NCBI GenBank assembly: GCA_002733765.1
Contig: NVWU01000007.1
Coordinates: 221,568-270,104, forward strand
Direction of reading: 5' to 3'
Length of the DNA stretch: 48,537 nt
Source: Colwellia sp.
GTDB lineage: Bacteria > Pseudomonadota > Gammaproteobacteria > Enterobacterales > Alteromonadaceae
The notes beneath the pieces were generated by a model that saw only the letters and a program-made list of their open reading frames with translations, had not been told where the DNA came from and did not search any database. Position 1 is the stretch's first letter. Each line of letters opens with the position of its first letter. This document shows positions 9,696-16,765 of the stretch, piece by piece. The position numbers and the translations under genes are program-made.

Positions 9696-10337
9696 ATGAG
9701 TAAAGTATTTGAACCATCGGACAGTCTTATTTTAAATGACATTATGCGTTACCGACGGGATGTTCGCGGTAATCGCTTCATTGATAAAGCCTTGCTGGAT
9801 GAAACGCTTGAGCAGATATTGGATGCTGCGCTATTGGCGCCATCAGTTGGTTATTCTCAACCATGGAAATTTGTAGTGATTCAGGATGAGAGCATAAAGC
9901 AGCAGGTATTTGATAGTTTTTGTGAAGAAACTAAACATGCCAGCACCTTGTTTTCGGGTAAAAAAGAGCAAGACTATCAGCAATTAAAGCTTGAAGGGAT
10001 TATTGAAGCGCCAATCAATATTGCCGTGTTTTATCAACCATCACAAAAGCCAGTGTTAGGACAAACAAGCATGGCCGAAATGGGAAAGTTTAGTGTCGTT
10101 TGTGCCATTCAAAATATGTGGTTAATGGCTAGAGCACTTAATGTTGGCATTGGTTGGGTCAGTATTATCGATCCACAAAAGGTGAAAGAAGCGGTTAATG
10201 CACCGCAAACTAGTGAGTTGATTGGTTATTTGTGTGTTGGCTATGTAAGTGAATTTTTAGCTGAGCCTGAATTGAAGCAAACAGGGTGGAATAAACAAAA
10301 GCACAAGCAGGATATTGTCTTTAAAAATAAATTTTAA
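9696..10337 (+). CDS. bluB: 5,6-dimethylbenzimidazole synthase
   Basis: BluB is a flavin-destroying nitroreductase-fold enzyme that cuts reduced FMN with oxygen to make 5,6-dimethylbenzimidazole, the lower ligand attached through CobT. The 213-residue product has MRYRRDVRGNRF at the start and LLAPSVGYSQPWKFVVI near residue 50, both BluB signatures that separate it from ordinary nitroreductases. GWVSIIDP lies in the second half. It is transcribed away from cobC. Its presence means the cell can make the aerobic lower ligand itself. Confidence 0.92.
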   Translation: MSKVFEPSDSLILNDIMRYRRDVRGNRFIDKALLDETLEQILDAALLAPSVGYSQPWKFVVIQDESIKQQVFDSFCEETKHASTLFSGKKEQDYQQLKLEGIIEAPINIAVFYQPSQKPVLGQTSMAEMGKFSVVCAIQNMWLMARALNVGIGWVSIIDPQKVKEAVNAPQTSELIGYLCVGYVSEFLAEPELKQTGWNKQKHKQDIVFKNKF

Positions 10338-10372
10338 CTTTCAATTATGTGCATAGGCACATAGCTCAGGAC

Positions 10373-10451
10373 GTCATCCCCGTGGTGTATTAATCGGGGG
10401 ATCCAGTTTCTAAAAAATGATAAATCTTCGATCAAAAACTTCGAAGATGAC
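10373..10451. repeat. Palindromic intergenic repeat (REP/MITE-like)
   Basis: The element begins GTCATCCCCG and ends CGAAGATGAC, so its ends are inverted GTCATC/GATGAC. Inside are two hairpins: CCCCG with CGGGG near 10378-10399, and ATCTTCGA with TCGAAGAT (10424-10448). The segment GGGGATCCAGTTT resembles a repeat widespread in marine gammaproteobacterial genomes. It lies just after bluB, behind another small hairpin (TATGTGC/GCACATA, 10347-10364). Confidence 0.6.
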
Positions 10452-10599
10452 ATTTACAGCAAACTCCTGAGTTAACTACATAGGCATGTTCGATTATCTT
10501 ATTTGCTATTACAGGTGCCTATTTGGATAATTGCGCCATTGTTCATCTTGATTAGCTATAAGCATTGGCGTAGTATCTGCGCTGATTTAGGTGTCTTCG

Positions 10600-10775
10600 G
10601 GTGTGTTTGTTCTATTTTATATGCAAATTCAATCTATTGAAGATGAAACGTGAAACTGGTGAAACACCAGTACTGCCCCCGCAACGGTAACTGTGAGCCG
10701 CAACAAAACCACTGTATATGATATGGGAAGGTGTTGCATAGGCGATGATCAGGAGTCCGGAGACCGGCCTATTTT
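10600..10775 (+). promoter_or_regulatory. Second cobalamin riboswitch, upstream of the BtuM-like gene and cobB
   Basis: The core elements are clear: GTGAAACTGGTGAAACACCAG, then ACTGCCCCCGCAACGGTAACTG near 10670, and CAGGAGTCCGGAGACCGG near 10750. A following hairpin with stem CTGC/GCGG and loop GGTGG (10786-10798) is a candidate L13 loop able to kiss the CCCCC of the core. It precedes the start of the next gene by roughly 190 bases. Ends are approximate. Confidence 0.92.
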
Positions 10776-10962
10776 ACTCGACAACTGCGGTGGGCGGTGA
10801 TTCAGAGACTAGTATATAGGCTTAAAAGCCAAACTTGGACTGAACACCAAACCGTTGTAATGCCAAGATTTTTTAATGGCTTTATTGTTTGCATCGCAAA
10901 GCCTATTGCCACATATACTAACTTTGATTACTTACACCGTTAATTTATTTAATGGAATCGTT

Positions 10963-11571
10963 ATGAAATCAACCCGTTTACAATTATCCACTTGTTCGTT
11001 TGTTGCCATTTTTGCGTTATTGGCTTCGTTAATGCTAATGACACGTACACATCACTTCGCGACATTTAATCAGTTACCTAGTGCTTCTATTGCCATATTT
11101 TTCCTTGCGGGCATGTATTTACGCCGCATAAAATATTTTTGGTTTTTCTATATTTTATCTATTGGTATTGATTTAAGTTCATCTTATTTTCGTGGTCAAT
11201 TAGGCGATTGTTTAACTGCTTCATATCCCGCATTAGCTTTTAGTTATGCAACTATGTTTGCGGCTGGTTTTTATACTCGGCCGAATTGGACACAACAAGT
11301 GTTGATGGTTAATTTAATAAAAGTAGCAGCCGCGCTTTTTATTGCCAGCAGTATCGCGTTTTTCATCTCAAATGGTAGTTATTACACGCTTTCAGGAAAG
11401 TTCTTGGAATTATCATGGGCAGAATACGGTGCTCGTGTTGATAAATATTACTTTAGATCGATATCTAATCCGGTTTTTTATGTGCTTTCAGCCATGGTAA
11501 TGGATTGGGTGATAAACCGATATTTTAATGCCAATACAGCGGTTAACTCTGCATATAGAGAAATATTATGA
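10963..11571 (+). CDS. Small polytopic membrane protein, probable BtuM-type vitamin B12 transporter
   Basis: A 202-residue protein with about six hydrophobic segments. Length, topology and location directly behind a cobalamin riboswitch fit BtuM, the solitary ECF-type S-component that moves B12 across the inner membrane in some Gram-negative bacteria. The known BtuM from Thiobacillus denitrificans depends on a conserved cysteine at position 80; here Cys83, in GDCLTASYP, is at nearly the same place. The segment TRTHHFATFNQLPSASIAIF is the most family-like part. I chose ATG 10963, although the frame is open back to 10876, because that extension is unlike the family. The stop overlaps the cobB start by four bases. 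The btuM name needs an alignment, so I give no symbol. Confidence 0.65.
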   Translation: MKSTRLQLSTCSFVAIFALLASLMLMTRTHHFATFNQLPSASIAIFFLAGMYLRRIKYFWFFYILSIGIDLSSSYFRGQLGDCLTASYPALAFSYATMFAAGFYTRPNWTQQVLMVNLIKVAAALFIASSIAFFISNGSYYTLSGKFLELSWAEYGARVDKYYFRSISNPVFYVLSAMVMDWVINRYFNANTAVNSAYREIL

Positions 11572-12965
11572 ATACAACAAAACAAGGTTTACCCTTTGAG
11601 CAGCTTCCAAATAACATCGCTGGCACAGGAGTGTTATGTCCGGCTTTGATCGTTTCGGCGCCATCATCGGGCTCTGGTAAAACTACCATTACAGCGGCTT
11701 TAGCGCGACATCATCGTAATCAAGGCCGTAAAGTAACGGTATTTAAAGTTGGGCCTGATTTTATCGACCCGATGATATTACGACAAGCCAGTGGTGAGTT
11801 GGTTTATCAATTAGATTTATGGTTGGTAGGTGAGCAAGGTTGTCGTCAGTTATTGTATCACGCAGCACTTGAGTCGGATCTTATTTTGATAGAAGGGGTG
11901 ATGGGCTTGTTTGATGGCACGCCAAGTAGTGCTGATTTAGCACATTACTTCTCTATTCCCGTACTTGGCGTTATTGATGCTTCAGCAATGGCACAAACTT
12001 TTGCTGCCGTTACCTTTGGGCTGGCCAAGTATCGTCCAAATTTACCTTTTGCGGGTGTGATTGCTAATCGCGTTAACACCGCTAGACACCAAGAAATTTT
12101 ACAGCACTGTTTGAGCGATGAATTTTGCTTTTTTGGTCGAATACCCAAAGATAACACTATAACTTTGCCTGAGCGCCATTTAGGGTTGGTACAAGCACAA
12201 GAGTTGGCTGATATTGATAGCCAATTAAACTTGGCCGCTGCGCATATGGCACAAACAGGGCTAGCTGAGTTAACTGAAGCGGTTGAATTTTTTCCCGTAG
12301 AAGAGGGCATTGAAGACGAAGTGATTGCAAAGGTGCTTGCTGGCACCCGTATCATTATCATCAAAGACAAGGCGTTTAGTTTTATTTATGCGGCTAATAT
12401 TGCCTTCCTTATACAAGCAGGCGCAGATATCATATATTGCTCAGCACTCAATGATAGTCATTTACCCGAAGGTGATGTTTTATATCTACCGGGCGGATAT
12501 CCAGAGCTATATGCCGAGCAGTTAATGAACAACCTTAGCTTTTTAACCGATTTAAGAGACTTTGCTCAGGCAAATAAACCTATTGTAGCTGAATGTGGTG
12601 GCATGCTTTATTTACTTGAACAGTTAACCGACTTTTCAGGTAAACAGTTTGCTATGGCGGGGCTAATTCCCGGTAGTGCCTTAATGCAAAAAAAGCTCGC
12701 CGCTATTGGCTCACAATCAGTTGAATTACCTTTTTTGGCTGCTCCAGACGCTATTGATAATACCGTGATGCGCGGTCATAGTTTTCATTATTCCAGCGCA
12801 GATATTACACTAACACCAATTAGCCAAACTAAGCACCATCCCAGTGGTCGACTTGGTGAGTTTGTTTACCTTCATAACAATATTGTTGCCTCTTATATGC
12901 ATTGGTACCTGCCAAGTAATCCAGTACTTTCTTTAAAGTTATTTGATAAAAAGCGTTTTTTGTAG
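11568..12965 (+). CDS. cobB: Cobyrinic acid a,c-diamide synthase (CobB/CbiA)
   Basis: This enzyme amidates the a and c carboxylates of the corrin macrocycle using glutamine and ATP. The 465-residue product is normal in length. The N-terminal half has SAPSSGSGKTT (P-loop, residues about 29-39) followed by KVGPDFIDPMI, which is diagnostic. The C-terminal glutaminase half has YLPGGYPELYAEQL and VAECGGMLYL, whose cysteine is the expected nucleophile, and RGHSFHYS. It overlaps the preceding membrane gene by four bases (ATGA), so both are under the second riboswitch. It belongs to either de novo synthesis or rescue of incomplete corrinoids; no ring-building gene is visible to decide. Confidence 0.93.
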   Translation: MNTTKQGLPFEQLPNNIAGTGVLCPALIVSAPSSGSGKTTITAALARHHRNQGRKVTVFKVGPDFIDPMILRQASGELVYQLDLWLVGEQGCRQLLYHAALESDLILIEGVMGLFDGTPSSADLAHYFSIPVLGVIDASAMAQTFAAVTFGLAKYRPNLPFAGVIANRVNTARHQEILQHCLSDEFCFFGRIPKDNTITLPERHLGLVQAQELADIDSQLNLAAAHMAQTGLAELTEAVEFFPVEEGIEDEVIAKVLAGTRIIIIKDKAFSFIYAANIAFLIQAGADIIYCSALNDSHLPEGDVLYLPGGYPELYAEQLMNNLSFLTDLRDFAQANKPIVAECGGMLYLLEQLTDFSGKQFAMAGLIPGSALMQKKLAAIGSQSVELPFLAAPDAIDNTVMRGHSFHYSSADITLTPISQTKHHPSGRLGEFVYLHNNIVASYMHWYLPSNPVLSLKLFDKKRFL

Positions 12966-12972
12966 GACACAA

Positions 12973-13012
12973 GGCACTTAAACGTAAAGGCAGAATTTAA
13001 GTACCATTTTTT
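12973..13012 (+). terminator. Probable intrinsic terminator after cobB
   Basis: A stem made of GG/CC and ACTTAAA/TTTAAGT with one mismatch and a 13-base loop is followed by a run of six T (13007-13012), eight bases after the cobB stop. Confidence 0.6.
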
Positions 13013-13069
13013 GCGCCTGATCAATTACTTAGTTACTGGGCCAAGATAGAATAACGGGTATTAAATCTA

Positions 13070-13945
13070 GTGTCGGGAATAGCAAATACTATGAGATGGG
13101 CTTACTTTATTGTACTTCAATTTATTTTTGTTTTAGTCATAGCGGGTCTGGTCTATAAACACAAGAACAATGCTGTCATTATCAAAACACCACCAACAGA
13201 GTTAGCTCAATGGTATAAGCCGGAAAACAAGCGGCAGGTGTGGCTGCATAATATGTTTAAACTGCGTCGGGAAATGCAGGCCGTACAATTTTATGCCGAA
13301 ACAAAAGATCAAGAGCATCTGAGTAAGTGGGCTTTAGCATTAAATGAGCATTACCTAAAAATTGGTGAAATGATACCTAAGTGGAATAAAAAACTCGATG
13401 CATCAACACTTTCAAACTTACAAACCACGGTAGATAATCAAGACTACACGGGCGTTTTAGCTGTAGTAAAAACCTTGCAAAAAAACTGTGATTCTTGCCA
13501 TAGTGATTATCAGGCGATTACTGCGTTAACCTATCGAACACCCGATTTTTCCACAATAGAAATTGAGCCATTGGTATCATTTAATTCACATATGCAAGCA
13601 TTAGGTAAACAGGTAAATCAGATTAAAATAGCCTCTGAAGATGGCATGTCTGAGTTAGCCATATCCTCTTTAACGGATCTCAAACAGGGTATGCAAAAAC
13701 TTGGGCAGGGATGTACTGACTGTCATAAAAAAGATCAAAAACCTTACCCGAGCGAAGCCATGAAAAAAACTTTATTAAGCCTAGAAAACAGTCTAAAAAC
13801 GGGCACGCTTAAAGAACAAGGAATGGAGCTTGGCACACTGGCTGTACAAGCATGCGCTCGCTGTCATGGCACTCACAGACTGGCGTTTGGTACCAAGGTT
13901 TTATTGTCAAAAGAACCTAACTTGAGTGAATTACTTAAGCACTAG
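13070..13945 (+). CDS. Membrane-anchored tri-haem cytochrome c
   Basis: A 291-residue protein with one N-terminal hydrophobic segment (about residues 10-26) that serves as signal anchor or signal peptide, followed by a periplasmic part. It contains three CXXCH haem-binding motifs: CDSCH near residue 142, CTDCH near 216 and CARCH near 263. The stretches between are helical and look like two related cytochrome c'-like or split-Soret-type halves, but I cannot name a characterised homologue. GTG 13070 and ATG 13091 are both possible starts; the ATG has GGGAA about 12 bases upstream and keeps the hydrophobic segment intact. It stands alone between the B12 genes and a methyltransferase. A role in periplasmic electron transfer is inferred from the haem motifs only. 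Confidence 0.8.
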   Translation: MSGIANTMRWAYFIVLQFIFVLVIAGLVYKHKNNAVIIKTPPTELAQWYKPENKRQVWLHNMFKLRREMQAVQFYAETKDQEHLSKWALALNEHYLKIGEMIPKWNKKLDASTLSNLQTTVDNQDYTGVLAVVKTLQKNCDSCHSDYQAITALTYRTPDFSTIEIEPLVSFNSHMQALGKQVNQIKIASEDGMSELAISSLTDLKQGMQKLGQGCTDCHKKDQKPYPSEAMKKTLLSLENSLKTGTLKEQGMELGTLAVQACARCHGTHRLAFGTKVLLSKEPNLSELLKH

Positions 13946-14378
13946 CGTGGTAATATCTAAAATAGTAATGATGAGTAGGGTTAAGTAATTAACACATCAA
14001 AAACAATTAGTTATAATCATTAAATTTAATTACACACCTACCGCAATAGTAACGCGTAACCAATTCAAGACCTGTTTTAGCTAGATTCATCTGCTGTTTC
14101 ACATGATGCAGCAGTCTATAAGAAACAGGTTTAAAACAATTCAAAAATATCTATAAATTATCATATAGTCTATGTCTCCGCTTAAAATAAACAAACAAAT
14201 TCTTTAAAGATACGAGCCCTGAAGTTAATGACAAATAACAGATTTAAATTGGCTTAATTCCAATAGGTAGCTTTGTTGATTAAGGTCAAATAAAAGCGAT
14301 AAAATGTGCCCATTCATATTCAATAGGGCAAGATCAGTAGTAAGATAATAGCCCTCATTAAAAAACTAAGTAGTTACC
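13946..14378. other. Intergenic region without a gene; nested inverted repeat
   Basis: I see no supported gene in these 433 AT-rich bases. The one clear structure is a nested inverted repeat at 14070-14130: outer arms ACCTGTTT/AAACAGGT and inner arms CTGCTG/CAGCAG (14091-14114). It has no T-run and could be a cruciform, a regulator site or a mobile-element scar. The last 100 bases should hold the promoter of the tehB-like gene. Confidence 0.5.
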
Positions 14379-14945
14379 ATGATAGTTGATCTAAATAGCC
14401 GTTACGGCTTAAACCCTGCGCATAGTGAAGTGGTAGAAGCGTGTAAAATTATTGAACCATGCAATACGTTAGACATGGGTTGTTCGAATGGGCGTAATGC
14501 GGTGTACCTCGGCCAACTCGGCTTCAACGTTACCGCCATCGATACTAATGTCGGTGCTATTGATATGCTGCAAAGCATTATTAATGAAGAAAGTATAAAT
14601 AATATTAAAGCTCAGGTGTACGACATTAACAATGCTAACCTTGGTGAAGACTATGGTTTTATTTCCTGTACCGTCACCTTAATGTTTATCGACCCAGCGC
14701 GTGCTGATACTATTATTGCCAATATGCATCAGCGTACTCTAGCCGGCGGTTATAACTTGATTGTTTGTGCCATGAGTACTGAAGAACACCCATGCCCAGC
14801 TCCCTTCCCATTTACTATGAAAACAGGGCAGTTGCGTGAGGCTTATGAAGGGTGGGAGCTGATTAAGTACAATGAAGATGTAGGTACTATGCACAATGGC
14901 GCAAAATTGCAGTTTGCCACTCTATTGGCGCGAAAACCTAGATAA
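14379..14945 (+). CDS. tehB: TehB-type SAM-dependent methyltransferase
   Basis: A 188-residue class I methyltransferase close in length to Escherichia coli TehB (197). Motif I is TLDMGCSNGRNAVYLGQLGF near residues 30-50, motif II is AIDTN, and the C-terminal part GGYNLIVCAMSTEEHPCPAP followed by FPFTMKTGQL is the TehB signature. TehB methylates tellurite and selenium compounds, giving volatile products; in vivo targets may be broader. It stands alone without a tehA partner next to it. The start ATG 14379 gives the expected N-terminus. Confidence 0.78.
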   Translation: MIVDLNSRYGLNPAHSEVVEACKIIEPCNTLDMGCSNGRNAVYLGQLGFNVTAIDTNVGAIDMLQSIINEESINNIKAQVYDINNANLGEDYGFISCTVTLMFIDPARADTIIANMHQRTLAGGYNLIVCAMSTEEHPCPAPFPFTMKTGQLREAYEGWELIKYNEDVGTMHNGAKLQFATLLARKPR

Positions 14946-15091
14946 AATAATTATTGATGATCGGGTGCCGATTCATGGATTTAAAAAGTAACCTCAATCA
15001 ATCTATTTCAGCTTACATTGAACTTCATACAATTTAATCTTTGAGTAGACCTCCTGCTCCTGTAAAAAAGTCATAGCCTTATTTATAAAAA

Positions 15092-15114
15092 AAAGATGCC
15101 ATGGTGGCATCTTT
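15092..15114. terminator. Intrinsic terminator hairpin
   Basis: A perfect 10-base-pair stem (AAAGATGCCA with TGGCATCTTT) with a 3-base loop. It has an A-run before and T-rich bases after, so it could stop transcription from both sides. It lies about 150 bases after the tehB-like gene. Confidence 0.7.
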
Positions 15115-15229
15115 CGCTTCGTTTTGAAGCCAAAATAACCAGTGGTCGGAAAATGAAAATGGTCGTAACTGATTTATTAATTGAGGATAATTACGTACAG
15201 TAAGTAAAAATAAATAAGGAAGATGCTGA

Positions 15230-15844
15230 GTGAGTAGTAAAGACAATAACATTACGTTTTATAGTGAAAACTCAGCACTTTTGTTCTCACAATACCAATC
15301 TATTTCTTTTGAAAACGTCCATAATTCATGGGTACAGGCAATTGACTTCCAACAATGTAAAACGGCTCTCGACATCGGTGCAGGTAGTGGCAGAGATGCG
15401 CTAGCGCTAAAACACAAAAGGTTATGCGTTACCGCAATTGAGCCTTCTGACGATTTAAGGGCATTAGGCCAGACCTTTACTGGTGATGATGTAACTTGGC
15501 TTGATGACTATTTACCACAGTTAACAAAAATTAAAGATAAATCCTTCGATATCATTCTCATTAGTGCTGTATGGATGCACCTTTCACCTGACGAACAGTC
15601 ACAAAGTATTAAAACAATTAGCACGTTATTAAATGTAGATGGCTACCTTATAATCACATTACGACATGGCCATTTTTCAGATGCTCGAACTGCATTTGAA
15701 GTTGATGCAAAAAGAACGATAGCAGAAGCAAAACAGCATGGTTTAGCACTGATATTATCCAAACACGAAGGCGACAAACTCAGTAGAGATGACGTCTCCT
15801 GGCATACCTTATGTTTCAAAACGATGATAAATCAACTTCCATGA
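15230..15844 (+). CDS. Class I SAM-dependent methyltransferase of unknown substrate
   Basis: A 204-residue protein with the Rossmann methyltransferase fold. Motif I is ALDIGAGSGRDALAL near residue 47; the acidic residue after strand 2 is in AIEPSDDL, and the post-motif region has FDIILISAVWMHLSPDEQ, as in methyltransferase domain 11/25 proteins. The N-terminal FYSENSALLFSQYQS resembles the helix that caps substrate in small-molecule methyltransferases. The start is a GTG at 15230 with AAGGA about nine bases upstream. It stands alone. The substrate cannot be told from sequence. Confidence 0.75.
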   Translation: MSSKDNNITFYSENSALLFSQYQSISFENVHNSWVQAIDFQQCKTALDIGAGSGRDALALKHKRLCVTAIEPSDDLRALGQTFTGDDVTWLDDYLPQLTKIKDKSFDIILISAVWMHLSPDEQSQSIKTISTLLNVDGYLIITLRHGHFSDARTAFEVDAKRTIAEAKQHGLALILSKHEGDKLSRDDVSWHTLCFKTMINQLP

Positions 15845-15931
15845 ACTAACGCTACCTAAGTAATTGTTATTATGAGATATTGGATTAGTATATTACTATG
15901 TACTTGAAACAACATCTGCAATGGAACCGTG

Positions 15932-16495
15932 ATGCACAAAGGACAATTAAAAAGCTGGAAAGATGATAAAGGATTTGGCTTCATTCAATCAAGTGACCTT
16001 ACTCAAGATACGTTTATTCATATCTCTTCATTAAAAGGCATGAGCAGGAAGCCTAAAACAGGTGATTTCATCTACTTTGAAGTAGAAAAGCAAGCTAACG
16101 GTAAAACCAAAGCGATTAACTGTCGTATTGAAGGTGTAGCGGCTAAAACGATACAAAGACATAAACCTCGTATCCATAGAAATACCTCATCGCCTAAAAA
16201 TAAACTTGTTTTAATACTTATGGTAATAGGTATTGGTGCTTTTGCATTTCAACGATTAAGTTTATCAACAGCTTCTACGCCAGCACAGCATATCCCCAAC
16301 ACTACGGCACCTAGTGGATCGTTATTAAATCGCGCTTTCTCAGATACTAATTCTAACTTCTCCTGTGATGGCAGACAGCATTGCAGCCAAATGACATCAC
16401 GCGCAGAAGCCGTGTACTTCATTAAACATTGCCCAAATACAAAAATGGATGGTGATAGAGACGGCATTCCTTGTGAAAATGATTCAAGGTTTTAA
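15932..16495 (+). CDS. Cold-shock domain / membrane helix / excalibur domain protein
   Basis: A 187-residue protein with three parts. Residues 1-67 are a cold-shock (OB-fold) domain with RNP1-like KGFGFI (13-18) and TFIHIS (27-32), expected to bind single-stranded nucleic acid in the cytoplasm. Residues 91-107 are one membrane helix after a basic linker. Residues 144-185 are an excalibur calcium-binding domain with four cysteines (145, 151, 167, 181) and the signature DGDRDGIPCE (173-182), expected outside the membrane. ATG 15932 is preferred over the in-frame GTG three bases earlier. Cold-shock domains joined to a membrane segment are known in marine gammaproteobacteria, often with DUF1294; the excalibur version is less common. 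Function is unknown. Confidence 0.85.
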   Translation: MHKGQLKSWKDDKGFGFIQSSDLTQDTFIHISSLKGMSRKPKTGDFIYFEVEKQANGKTKAINCRIEGVAAKTIQRHKPRIHRNTSSPKNKLVLILMVIGIGAFAFQRLSLSTASTPAQHIPNTTAPSGSLLNRAFSDTNSNFSCDGRQHCSQMTSRAEAVYFIKHCPNTKMDGDRDGIPCENDSRF

Positions 16496-16765
16496 CAACA
16501 CCTAAATATCTATTTAAGTATGATTGCTTCTCACTGCTGAGAATAAGAAGTGAGGTATACCGTCGCATTCGCGTCGAAAACATCCAGGGGCACTTAGCGA
16601 GATAGCCAAGCTGTCAATTTATGGCCAAACAAGTCATATATACCCATTTTGTTTGGCGATTGACCAACTGTGGATATCAAAATCAGCAAGTATTTGCACG
16701 CGTGAGCGTATTGAGCTGTTTACTTGGTCAGATCATTATGCGATAAAAATGCAGCTTGTTTGATA

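Noticed and set aside
14379..15844. Two methyltransferases as a small operon or defence pair
   Set aside because: A clear terminator lies between them (15092-15114) and neither resembles a DNA methyltransferase; no restriction gene is near.
16621..16746. 41-codon reading frame between the cold-shock protein and the monooxygenase
   Set aside because: No ribosome site and no recognisable sequence. It could be the tail of a lost gene, but this cannot be shown.
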